From: Niebla homalea
Lineage: Eukaryota; Ascomycota; Lecanoromycetes; Lecanorales; Ramalinaceae
Direction: 5' to 3'
Length of the DNA stretch: 64,000 bases
Assembly: GCA_019925105.1 (NCBI GenBank)
Contig: JAHGAU010000017.1
Location: 434,001 to 498,000 of the forward strand
The notes under the pieces were generated by a model. The model saw only the letters and a list, made by a program, of their open reading frames with translations, searched no databases and had not been told where the DNA came from. A program made the position numbers and the translations under genes. Positions 1 to 10,127 of this stretch are shown in pieces (the stretch's first letter is position 1; the number at the start of each line of letters is the position of its first letter).

Positions 1-120
1 TTTTAATGCTTGACACGGTATGTCCAATGAAATCCTCTACCATCTTAGGGTTGTTTAGAACGCCTCCTGGGAATCACATCAGTCAGCGAAAGCACTCAAG
101 CTACGCCCAGTGGACTTGGA

Positions 121-1992
121 TCACACATTGTTCCTTAATGACGTTTTTCCTAGTTGTGAGTCTGCACAATGCGATAGTGCCTCTTTCGTCACCCGAATAT
201 TGAATTTCAACAGAAGCGCTAAGTAATTATGATGGCACATACCAAATGCTCTGGCAATCCTCATAAGATTCAGCACAGCGGCTGATTTCGTCTCAACAGT
301 CAGATCACCGCCGGTTGGCCCCAGACTCTTTGTCCAGTATTTAATTTGGGAGCTCGTTTCTTCGAGATCCTTGATCATTTGTTTAGTTTCGAACTTTGGG
401 GACTTAGTGTCCATGCTATTCGCATGTTTGGTGCCTTGCAAAGATTCCTGCATAGTAGCTATGAGCTCCAGGTCGAGTTTCAATAGGTCCTTGACTGGTC
501 CAGGTTGCATCTTGTCTAATGATGTTTCCGAGTCAGATCTGAGTATGATCATTTCGCGCTCGGCAAATGCCGGATTCTGCTCCTGATCTGCAATCATGGT
601 CTTCATCACTAACTCCACAGTGGAGAGCGTGTTGAAGAGGCAGTTGACCAATGATTCCAGGTCTCGGCCACATTCCTTGATTCTTGAGGAACCCTCGTCA
701 TTCTTTACAGAATCATCTCCAATGGCCAATTTGTAGATCACCGGCGTTTCTGGTCCGTCTGTTGTATCGTTCTCCTCTTCATCCATAGCAGGATCTCCCA
801 ACGGCAGACGCGCAATTTCTGGATATGAGAAGGGTTCCTTGAGCTTCATCACCAGTACAGAGTCCTTCGCTTCACCCAGTAATAGAGACAATTCTTCTAG
901 TAATGGGTATACTGTCAGCAAGAGCTCGAATTCAGAGCTGAGCAAATATCATGCAGATTTGCGAGGGACTTTCTTCACATTGACAATACCACATGTGGTA
1001 AGAGAGAATTGAGTTTTTGATGATTGTTGGTTTGGTCGGACTGATCAACGCATACACAGTATATGAAGTGGAGCGTTCTCGAGAAGACTCGACGAAATGA
1101 TTTGTGGAAGACATTTGAGGGACATTTTCTATCATTGATTGAAAGGACATTCAACCGTCTGCGAGCTCAGAGATGAAAACGTTAATGAAAGAACTTGAAA
1201 TATAATGCTCTTACCAAGAGTCACAACAAGGTCAGCAAGGACTCCAGAAACGTTGGCTTTTAGCAGCTCGACTGCTTGCGATTGCTGATCCAAGGCCTGG
1301 TCGATGGTGACACGAGATTTGAAGAGCCCTGAGCCCCATAGACTGAGGCGATCCCCCACTCTTGCAAGTAGCTCTCTTTGATCAGAGTGGTTCAAAATCA
1401 AATTGTGGAGAGCCTCAATACAGACAGAATGGAGAAGCTCAATAGGAGGACTCGACTTCTTCTGAGGAGGCGGCTTCTTCTGAGGCCTCGGAGTATGGTC
1501 AAGTAGTGCGGCGTTGCAACTCTTGAGAGCCTCAAGTATTGCGGTAAGCTCCTTAACACTACGCACATCGAAGTCTCTGTGCCTCTGGTATTCACTCAAT
1601 GACAGCCTTTTGGTTTGTGCACCGGATTTTTGATTACGGAGTTTCTTCAATGAATTTTCTATGAGGTCGCAGGACTGCATCACCTGCTGCATGACGATTG
1701 TGAGGCCTCCGAGATCATTCTCCGGAAATCGTGTTTCCGTCGATGGAATACTGCTACTATGTTCGAACCCCATTCTTCGCCTCCATTCGATGTATCTCGA
1801 CGTTTCCATATGGAACTGGGGATACATGGCATCCCCCCCCGCAGGTGTTCTTGGTAGCTTTCGAATGGTTTCATGAATCACGTCGCTCTTGTAGATATGG
1901 TCGAGTACTTTGATAATGATTCTTATCAAATTCTCCATTATTTGGCCCAGTTTCTGAAACCAAAGGAGTGACGGCGGCTTCTCATCAGACAC
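121..1992 (-). CDS. Hypothetical helical protein, probably three exons
   Basis: I do not recognise this gene. The first exon (1992 to about 1214) encodes about 260 residues of predicted alpha-helix with a Pro/Lys-rich linker and a GDRLSLWGSGLF motif. That motif resembles a helix seen in N-terminal domains of many fungal HeLo-like or zinc-finger proteins (weak inference). A GTAAGA donor follows VVTLG near 1214. A middle exon of about 75 nt and a last exon ending at 121 (ending KTSLRNNV) continue the protein, but both internal acceptors are uncertain. The last exon is helical and acidic, with no membrane segment or catalytic motif. The start was taken at 1992 because no upstream in-frame coding is evident. 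The gene lies at the window edge, beside the repeat region, in an accessory-like setting. Existence of a gene is fairly likely; exact exons are not. Confidence 0.5.
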
Positions 1993-2176
1993 CAGCGTGG
2001 GTAACGGGTCGAATAGGTAAGTAAGTAGATCGAACCAACTATCCAGGGTTCAAAGTATCAACTGGGTATTTGGTCCAATACTCAAATCAACTAAGTACCT
2101 GTCTGATGGGTCAGCTTCAGCAACTGGAGCTCTGATGAAAACATGACTCTGTGATGGTTTGGTGGCTATTGGATGT

Positions 2177-2283
2177 CAGCGAGGGTTCAGGGCGTCCTAT
2201 GGGAGACAGCGCCCGGCCGAGGTCCCATTTGGCTGAGGGCACCACCCAAATTTGACCCTCGCTAAGCGCAGTCTCCCATAGGA
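2177..2283. repeat. Short interleaved inverted repeats
   Basis: A GC-richer 107-nt patch contains two pairs of complementary words: GCGAGGGT (about 2179) with ACCCTCGC (about 2255), and TCCTATGGGAGAC (2195-2207) with GTCTCCCATAGGA (2271-2283). Their order is A-B-A'-B', so the two pairings cross rather than nest. It sits directly outside the AT-rich flank of the large foldback repeat and could be the remnant of a small mobile element. Confidence 0.6.
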
Positions 2284-2299
2284 TACCGCAGTCTCTGAT

Positions 2300-2501
2300 G
2301 GGAAAAATTGAAAAAGCTGTGTCTATTTCTTATTTATTACTTTTTACCTATTACCTATTACCCATCATTTGCGTCGCTTTTTTTCCTTATGGGCCTTCCT
2401 TACGTTCTTATTGACGTTAACTTCATTATCGATAAACTTAAATCCGATCTTTTTAATAGATACTTACCGTTTAACCGCGTTTCTAACGTTAACCGTTTCT
2501 T
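2300..2501. other. AT-rich, RIP-like flank
   Basis: This stretch is strongly AT-rich, with many TA and TTAA words and scattered CG-containing words such as AACGTTAACCG. It has no credible coding frame. The composition contrasts with the GC-rich block just to its left and with neighbouring genes. It is what repeat-induced point mutation leaves behind in fungal repeats, and may be an eroded outer part of the adjacent inverted-repeat element. Confidence 0.55.
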
Positions 2502-2789
2502 TATCGTAGAATCCAAAACATGCGGTACCCGGCGCTAGTGTTTTTTTTTTTTGGTCGAGGGCTTTAAGGCTAAATAGGTCAGAATGAAGTGGGTTAAAAT
2601 AAGGTTTTTATAGTGTATATGTTGGTTTATAAATGGGTAAATAAGTAATATAGTATTAATAAATAATATTATCGGTTAATTTAAGTTTTAAACCGAGCTA
2701 TATTATTAAAATACCGTAGCCATAATACCATCCATATTACTTACTCAGATTATACTCATAACACCTACAGGAGTGTTTATGACGTACCG

Positions 2790-3345
2790 GAGTACTGGGT
2801 GATGAGTGGTAAGAGGTGAGAGGTAAAGGGTGAGAGGTGAGGGGAGTAGGGTGAGGTGAGTGGTGAGAGGTGAGGTGAGTGGTGAAGGGTGAGAGGTGAC
2901 GGGTGAGGTGATAGGTGAGAAGGGTGAGGTGAGCTGAGTGGTGAGAGGTGAAGGGTGAGAGGTGAGGTGAGTGGTGAGTGGTGAGAGGTGAAGGGTGAGA
3001 GGTGAAGGGTGGGGTGAGAGGTGAAGAGTGAGAGGTGAGGTGAGTGGTGAGGGGTGAGAGGTGAAGGGTGAGAGGTGAGGTGAGAGGTGAAGGGTGAGAG
3101 GTGATGGGTGTGGTGAGTGGTGAGAAGGGTGAAGGGTGAGTGGTGAGGGGTGAGAGGTGAAGGGTGAGAGGTGAGGTGAGTGGTGAAGGGTGAGAGGTGA
3201 GGTGAGTGGTGAAGGTGAAGGGTGAGGTGAGTGGTGAGAAGGGTGAGGTGACGAGTGAGAGGGGTGATGGGTGAGGGGTGATGGGTGAGGGGTGAGAGGG
3301 GTGAAGGGTGAGTGATGAGAGGGGTGAAGGGTGAGTGGTAGGCCG
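2790..3345. repeat. Left-arm satellite, GGTGAG-type
   Basis: About 555 nt of irregular tandem repeat built from GGTGAGA, GGTGAGTG and GGTGAAGG words, the reverse complement of the right-arm TCACC satellite. The open frame through it on the minus strand is a by-product of repeats lacking stop codons and is not a gene. Confidence 0.85.
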
Positions 3346-3486
3346 TGGTTTGGGCTACAAGTGGGAACACCAATACTTTAGTATACGTAGACTTCGATCC
3401 CGTCTAATTCAGCTCTCAAACAGCCTATCTTTAAGCTTATTTAAGCCTTTTACGTCCTGTTTATTATTGTCCAAAAATCTTAATAC

Positions 3487-3509
3487 CTCAGCCTTACGGT
3501 AAGGCTGAG
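3487..3509. repeat. Perfect hairpin at the element centre
   Basis: CTCAGCCTTAC (3487-3497) and GTAAGGCTGAG (3499-3509) are exact reverse complements separated by one base. Pairing continues more loosely outward through AAAAATC/GATTTTT. This is the dyad centre of the whole foldback structure. Confidence 0.85.
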
Positions 3510-3654
3510 ATATTGAGATTTTTGGTGGATATCAACAGTGTAAAAAGGGCTTAAACAGGCCCAAAGATAGGCTGTTTGAGAGCTGAATTGGATGGGATCG
3601 AAGTCTACGTATACTAAAGTATTGGTGTTCCCACTTGTAGCCCAAACCACGGCC

Positions 3655-4865
3655 TACCACTCACCCTTCACCCCTCTCATCACTCACCCTTCACCCCTCT
3701 CACCACTCACCCATCACCCCTCTCACCACTCACCCATCACCCCTCTCACCACTCACCCATCACCCCTCTCACCACTCACCCATCACCCCTCTCACCCCTC
3801 ACCCATCACCCCTCACCCATCACCCCTCTCACTCGTCACCTCACCCTTCTCACCACTCACCTCACCCTTCACCTCTCACCCTTCACCACTCACCTCACCT
3901 CTCACCCTTCTCACCACTCACCTCACCCATCACCTCTCACCCTTCTCACCACTCACCTCACCCATCACCTCTCACCCTTCTCACCACTCACCCCACCCTT
4001 CACCTCTCACCCTTCACCTCTCACCCCTCACCACTCACCTCACCTCTCACCCTTCACCTCTCACCACTCACCTCACCTCACCCTTCTCACCTATCACCTC
4101 ACCCGTCACCTCTCACCCTTCACCACTCACCTCACCTCTCACCACTCACCTCTCACCCCTCACCTCTCACCACTCACCTTTCACCCTTCTCACCACTCAC
4201 CCCACCCTTCACCTCCCACCCTTCACCTCTCACCCCTCACCTCTCACCACTCACCTGTCACCCTTCTCACCACTCACCTCACCCTTCACCACTCACCTCA
4301 CCCTTCTCACCCCTCACCACTCACCTTACCTCACACCCTTCACCTCTCACCCTTCACCTCTCACCACTCACCTCTCACCCTTCTCACCACTCACCTCACC
4401 CATTACCCATCACCTCTCACCCATCACCTCTCACCCCTCACCCCTCTCACCCCCTCTCACCCCTCTCACCCCTCTCACCCCTCTCACCCCTCTCACCCCT
4501 CTCACCCCTCTCACCCCCTCTCACCCCTCTCACCCCTCTCACCCCTCTCACCCCTCTCACCCCTCTCACCCCCTCTCACCCCTCTCACCCCTCTCACCCC
4601 TCTCACCCCTCTCACCCCTCTCACCCCTCTCACCCCTCTCACCCCTCTCACCCCTCTCACCCCTCTCACCCCTCTCACCCCTCTCACCCCTCTCACCCCT
4701 CTCACCCCTCTCACCCCTCTCACCCCTCTCACCCCTCTCACCCCTCTCACCCCTCTCACCCCTCTCACCCCTCTCACCCCTCTCACCCCTCTCACCCCTC
4801 TCACCCCTTTCACCCCTTTACCAATCACCGCACCTTTCTCACCTCTCACCACTCAACACTCAATA
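3655..4865. repeat. Right-arm satellite with expanded 9-nt array
   Basis: About 1.2 kb of TCACC-family tandem repeat. From 3655 to about 4440 the units are irregular (CACTCACC, CTCACCCTT, CATCACC). From about 4440 to 4815 they become a nearly perfect array of roughly 40 copies of the 9-mer CACCCCTCT, interrupted by a few units with one extra C that shift the reading frame. A long low-complexity Ser/Pro/Leu open frame runs through it only because the unit length is a multiple of three. The right arm is about twice as long as the left. Confidence 0.9.
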
Positions 4866-5163
4866 CTCCGGCACGTCATAAATACTACTATGGGTGTCTT
4901 AAGTGAACGTAGAATTCATGCAGTTTTAGCTTTATCATTAAATATTTATTATAATAAGCCCGATATAAGCTTATTTAGGATTTAAGTTAATCTATAATAT
5001 TATCTATTAATACTATACTACTTATTTACCCATTTATAAACCAATATATATACTGTAAAGGCCTTATTTTGGCCCACTTCATTCTGACCTATTTGGCCCT
5101 GAAGCCCTCGACCAAAAAAAAAACACTAGCGCCGGGTACCGCATGTTTTGGATTCTACGATAT

Positions 5164-5916
5164 TTATTCTTGCTCCTTACGTTACCTTAAGTATTAAGGT
5201 TTAATTTCAACCACGGAGCTCCTAAGCTTCGAACAAGTGACGTACCTGTCGCCGCCCTAGAGGAACATGGGTACTGTACGTGGGGCAAATTTTGGGACTG
5301 CCCATCAAACTTCAAATCGATCCCACCATTAGGGAGATTTTCTTATCACCGCTACAGTGACGATCACTCTATGGCCAACCTCATTATTTATGTACTATTA
5401 GATATTGACAGAATTATTTTGGGGAATTACACAGTACATAAGGTAAATCACCAGTGAATATATACGTCACGCATTGTGCCTCTTGATATATACTTGCTTC
5501 ATGCATACCATGACGAGGATCTTATGCACGTCTATAAAGCAGCGTCACCCATTTTGCGGCAGGTGAGCTCCTGTTCATGAAGACTATACCATACATCAGT
5601 AATGAACGCTTCATGAATGCTGGCGTACTGTTTGCTGACAGAGCGTCAGCGAATCGTAATGGATGCATTTCATGATAATACGTGGCCTGCCAAGATATGT
5701 GACTTGCGTACGATACATCAGTCTGCAGCCATCATGATGATCAGCCCGCCGAGCATAGATTGGAGTCGCGGGGTAAAGCTGGAGTGTAAGGCTTAGGAGG
5801 GCGACCTGGCGCCTCGTCGGTCACACCAACACTGCGCACAGCATTTCTCTTGCAAAATTTCGTCAACCTGTTGAATATAAATATATATTATCCTAATAAA
5901 GAGGATAAGGATCATA
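5164..5916. other. Intergenic region right of the foldback element
   Basis: About 750 nt without a credible gene. The first part is AT-rich, like the element flank; the rest is ordinary unique sequence ending in an AT-rich stretch (about 5876-5900) just upstream of the next start codon, which may hold that gene's promoter. Confidence 0.5.
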
Positions 5917-7736
5917 ATGGTCGAGCCAGTAAGCACCACCCTAGCAACCCTTGCGCTGCTCGAACCGGCCCTCAGCAGTTGTCGAACCGCCTGTGAATTG
6001 TATAAGAGGACCAAAAAATTTGGCGGGGAATATAGTGCGAGATATCGCCGGATTGAAGGAGAGAGAGCCCGCCTCGAGCTAACTCTTGATCTGGGGCTCT
6101 CTACCATGCCAGACAGCATGGCTACCGATAGTCTCCGGAGGGAACTTGGGAGCATGAGCAATGAGTTCAGGGCGTGTCAAGATATGATAGTAGCGATCCA
6201 TGGTGATTTGGGTACGTTCCTGTCTTCCTGGCCTACTCAGCGATTGCACAGACTAAGAGGCACCCAGTAGAAACGAAGACGCCAGAGACTGATCAGGGAG
6301 CTCTAGACCAGGTTATGACTAGACCGCCACAGAAAAAGCGCATGCAGCTCGCGAAGCGTGTATTGAGTTATATGCCGCGCCGCAGCAAACTCAAGTCTCC
6401 ATTACAAGGCACATCATCCGCCGCCCCTAGCTCAGCCAGCGCTTCCAATGCCACGCCCACTGCTTCCCTAGGATCAAGAGCTATTGTCCCAAGCTCATTG
6501 GAAAACGAAGAGGTGCGGTCTGAAGCAAGGAAACAAAAACTTACATCGAAGAATGTGCAGAACGCTGCCCGTTTCTCGGTGAGGGCCACGTGGAGTAAAA
6601 GCCAAAAACATACCTTAGAGAGGCACCTCGATAACATACACAACAGCAACGACACTTTACGGGACATAGTACAGGCGAGCACTTTATCCCGTATCCAAGA
6701 CAGTGTTGTCGCGGTTCCCAAACAGAGTGGAAACATCCCAGATGATGTGCTCGCCGTTAATGGATCCTTACAGCGGCTACACCTTGCGTTGGCTGCCTCC
6801 AACAGAAAGACCACAGACAGATTACCAGTCTCTGTGAGCTTACGCGTGGCAAACGCGAAGGACTACATCGACGGCGCGAAGAAAATCGCACGGGATCACA
6901 AGTACATTTTGTTCCGAGCCAAGGTTGCTGCTATATATACATTTCAGATCAACACAAAAGACACGAATAAGGCCAAGATGGTTCTTGCAGAGACGTTGAT
7001 GGAATCGCCGGAACCTCATGATGCAAATGTGCCTCTAGATTCGGACCAGCTGCTTTCCCAGATGCTATGTGAAAATGCACCTGACGCAAACGTATCGCTC
7101 CAGAAGATTGGCAGCATCGCAACTCCGGACTCACCATCAGACATCCATCATCTTTTCCAAGATATTAGTGTGTCCTGGACCCTTCAAGAGAACCTCCAAG
7201 AATTGATACAAAGGACCGACAGGCACCGGTTTTTCCTCGACCTTGCCGTACAGCTTGCTGTGTCTTACATGTACTTGATCTCCGTTGACACACTACCTTC
7301 CTACCCCCAGCTATCAGACTACCGATACTTCAATAGCGTAGGTGGTCAAAACGATCGATTGCGGCCTGACATCACCCTCTCACCATATATGAGCGTTTCG
7401 TTCGGCACAAAAGACCAGAAAAAGAGCACTGTCTCGATTGGTGGCATCGACCAATACCAACATCAGGACGAAGCCATGGTAAAGCTCGGATTCCTTCTTC
7501 ACCAGGTCGGTTGCTGGACTGTCTTGGCAGAAGAAGATATGGCGAATGCAAAGGTGGCAGCCGGGAGGAGACGAAACCTACTCCTCGACAGTGCGGGAAT
7601 GCGATACACAGAAGTTGTTGACATATGTCTACGTTCTGAAGAAGAATACTGTGAGCCCCGGGATGAAGCTGCGAAAGTCTACTGGAAGGTCATAGTACCA
7701 TTGCAAAGACTGGTGGATGAAGTGAGATGGGAATGA
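5917..7736 (+). CDS. HeLo-like / DUF7580-like protein, two exons
   Basis: Exons 5917-6211 and 6268-7736 join through a 56-nt intron (GTACGT donor, CTAAG branch-like word, CACCCAG acceptor) and give 587 residues. The N-terminus (MVEPVSTTLATLALLEPALS, then helices) has the style of fungal HeLo and HeLo-like domains, which are membrane-active in incompatibility and cell-death proteins. The middle is basic and Ser/Ala-rich. The C-terminal 200 residues, including LGFLLHQVGCW, resemble the DUF7580 region often paired with HeLo-like domains. The family assignment is from pattern recognition and is moderately sure. No NLR, ankyrin or WD repeats are present, so it is not a complete NLR receptor. It sits next to the foldback element in the accessory part of the window. 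Its role is inferred only. Confidence 0.65.
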
Positions 7737-8023
7737 CTTAGCCAAAAAGAGCTGATGTCTCTGCAACCTACCGACATTAGCGCACTAAGAATAGACAATC
7801 TTACTCTTCTTTATACGATTATTGTACACCTCGCGCGCATCCCTGATACGGGGATGCGGGGATCACATCGTAAAACGAAGGATCTATACTGGTGGATCAG
7901 TGTAGAACTCTTTGACTGCACATCACCCCTTCTAAAGTTGGGGGCAGCCAGCTCAGCTAACAAGCTTCGCAACCATACAGCGACATGTTATGCCTCAAAG
8001 GGCTATGGATGAGAACCCAGGTT

Positions 8024-8941
8024 TTATTCGACAACCGCTTCCATGGCTTCAATCGCCTTAGTCGCAGCTTCGCTGGTCTCTTTAATGGGCTTCTCGCTAT
8101 CCACGATCGACTGCAGCCTCCGCTTCCAGAAGCCCCACCTCTGCTTGCCTCCTTCTTTGGCCTCTTGTTTCCATAAATCTCGCTGCCTCGTATACCCACG
8201 ATCTCCTACTTCGCCATCCGATGCTTGGAAGATTCGCTGCCCAGCAATCTCGAGCCACACTCTCGCTGCTGGCACCTCAAAATCCAGCACCGCATCACTC
8301 CGCTCCAGAGCATCACATACAACCTGCAAGCCCCATTCAACAGGTATCCCACCGACGTTGGCCACAACAAGCTGAGCGTTAATGGTGGCCTCCCTGATAT
8401 AGTCCTGTCGAACAGCTTCCCGTTGTTCAGGGTCCCAATTGCCGACCTTGCCGCGGAAATCGGCAGAAACTTGCAAGTCCGACAACAGGTGGCCAAAACT
8501 ATCCAGATCAGCCCAATGAATCGTCCCTTCCCGACCATCCCCTTGTCGCCAATATGTTGTTGTCGGAAGCCGCTGTAGAGCCTGCAATAACTCGACAAGT
8601 CTGGCTCGCTGCTCGGGCAAATCTGTCAAGGCCGCGATGAGGAAGCCCCAGAGTCGGTACAGATTACTGCTGTCCTGACCTGGCACTAAGGTCTCGGGCT
8701 CGTTGATCACCGGCTGCGTGATGGCGTGCGCTGCTGCATCGGGCGTGATGGTGGTGGAACGGATGTAATCCTTCAGTGCAGCAACTTCCTGTGGGTGAAC
8801 AGCATCTGTCGGGTCGCCGTCGGGGCATAGGTGCCAGGCAAACCAGTCATCGGACATTGCGCAGAGGTCGTGGGCCCGGTAGGAGTGGAAGGCCGGATGT
8901 AGTGCAGGCTGGTGACGATTGCAAAAGGTTTTGACTTGCAA
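8024..8941 (-). CDS. DUF3632 family protein
   Basis: A single exon of 305 residues, or 277 if translation starts at the internal Met at 8857 (MSDDWFAWHL). The sequence has the pattern of the ascomycete DUF3632 family: a helical N-terminal half with NLYRLWGFLIAALTDLPEQR, a central EAVRQDYIREATINAQLVVAN block, and the C-terminal signature RWGFWKRRLQ. The family is widespread in plant-associated and saprotrophic ascomycetes, often in several copies; no biochemical function is known. No signal peptide or membrane segment is seen. The longer start has a less typical N-terminus, so the shorter start may be the real one. The family call is fairly sure; function is unknown. Confidence 0.75.
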   Translation of the reverse strand: MQVKTFCNRHQPALHPAFHSYRAHDLCAMSDDWFAWHLCPDGDPTDAVHPQEVAALKDYIRSTTITPDAAAHAITQPVINEPETLVPGQDSSNLYRLWGFLIAALTDLPEQRARLVELLQALQRLPTTTYWRQGDGREGTIHWADLDSFGHLLSDLQVSADFRGKVGNWDPEQREAVRQDYIREATINAQLVVANVGGIPVEWGLQVVCDALERSDAVLDFEVPAARVWLEIAGQRIFQASDGEVGDRGYTRQRDLWKQEAKEGGKQRWGFWKRRLQSIVDSEKPIKETSEAATKAIEAMEAVVE

Positions 8942-10003
8942 TGCGCTTGAGGAAATTTATTGATGAGAGAGGTATGAAAGGTCGAAAAGCAAGAAGGTAG
9001 ACTCTGGGAGAAATCTAGGTACGAGTGAGAGTAAGAAAGAAGGCACGTTGGTAACGTGGCAATGTGACTGCATATCGTTTCTGGTTTCAGAGAATGTGTC
9101 ACCGCGCTGCCTGGTTGGATCGCACGTCAGAAAATTGTTGCGAGATTGATGACTCTCGTTAGATGAATTTTTTCTGGACTAGAGTCATCAAGATATATCG
9201 CATCAGTAAACAGGCAACGACCTCGTGGCAATGCTTCATGATTTACAACAACCCTGCAGCTGATAATGTTGGATCTTGCTAAACCCTTTCCTTGCCAAGC
9301 TCAGCCTCATTGACGCACCTGAAGACTGTTTTGCTTGTAATTAGCGAAACGCGCTGGACAGTTACGCCACCTCCCCCTTCCTGTGGCAGGGCCGTTGGTG
9401 GAGGCTGTAACCCGGCCTCCGGGCGGTCCGAGCGCCAGAATAGGATGCTCTTGCGAGACCGTCGGCGCTAATCTCCCATTCTTTTTCACTTCACCTTCTG
9501 CATAACTACGTTGAGGTAAACCACTTATAGCACCAAGGAACACTTTACCGCTTGATCTGTACTATGAATACCTGACGCTCCTGCTTCCCAGGTTGTTGTG
9601 CCTACGTAATAATACCCCCACACATGTAAGTTCCGAAGCAAACTCGGACCACATGCTTCACATGGGGAGATATGGTATGAACATTCGCAGAGGTTCTCCA
9701 TGGTGAAAACTTGCTTTATTGTACACTTTTATTATATATCCCCAATACGCTGTTTCCTATGTAGTCTCAGTATACAAGCTTGCTTTTCACTTGACATAAA
9801 TGGGTCGTTTCTACCTTGTACGCCTTTGCACCGCCCCTGGTGAGCATCGCGAGCACTAATGCTAGTGCAAGTAGAATTTGAAACGTACGTATAACAACAT
9901 GCGGCGTTTTTGTTACGTGGCTGCGACGGTTGGATCAGCGTTGCGAGTCCGATCGTGCTCGCGGCCTACCAAATGGTGTATCTTGATATGTGGTCTTCAT
10001 GCT
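8942..10003. other. Gene-poor intergenic region
   Basis: About 1.06 kb between the DUF3632 gene and the promoter of the secreted RNase-like gene. It contains one distinctly GC-rich islet (about 9330-9480, with GTAACCCGGCCTCCGGG) in otherwise AT-richer sequence. A 78-codon open frame crosses the islet but is not recognisable. No RNA gene was seen. Confidence 0.4.
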
Positions 10004-10010
10004 TATATAG
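10004..10010 (+). promoter_or_regulatory. TATA box of the secreted RNase-like gene
   Basis: TATATAG lies 118 nt upstream of the ATG at 10128. It is followed by a CA-rich leader (CATCAC/CAACACAATG) typical of highly expressed fungal secreted-protein genes. No other gene start is near. Confidence 0.6.
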
Positions 10011-10127
10011 AGGGACGTCGTCCGCTGCGAAAGTCTTTCGAAGTCCCAAAGATCCAATCAACATCAGTCAAGCACTGAGACACACATCACAAACAGCATC
10101 ACCAGGACCATCACCAACGCCAACACA

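Larger units (their letters stand above)
2502..5163. mobile_element. Giant foldback (inverted-repeat) element with satellite arms
   Basis: The two halves are reverse complements of each other. The outermost matching word is CGTAGAATCC at about 2504 and GGATTCTACG at about 5150. Inside it both arms carry GCGGTACCCGGCGCTAGTG, a T-run, an AT-rich stretch of about 200 nt, a TCACC-type satellite, and a unique block of about 150 nt that includes TATACTAAAGTATTGGTG. They meet at a perfect 11-nt hairpin around 3498. No transposase is visible inside. The layout is that of a foldback-type or very large MITE-like non-autonomous element; that class assignment is inference. Clean target-site duplications could not be identified because the outer flanks are degraded. 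Confidence 0.75.

Noticed and set aside
2777..3373. 198-codon His/Ser/Pro-rich minus-strand open frame
   Set aside because: Same satellite family in the left arm; artefact of repeats without stop codons.
3592..4881. 429-codon Ser/Pro/Thr/Leu-rich open frame
   Set aside because: It runs entirely through satellite repeats whose 9-nt unit lacks stops; composition is pure repeat translation with frame changes at each extra C. Not a gene.
9307..9543. 78-codon minus-strand frame in a GC-rich islet
   Set aside because: No recognisable protein; length is explained by local GC richness. Could be a decayed repeat but no copies are visible in the window.
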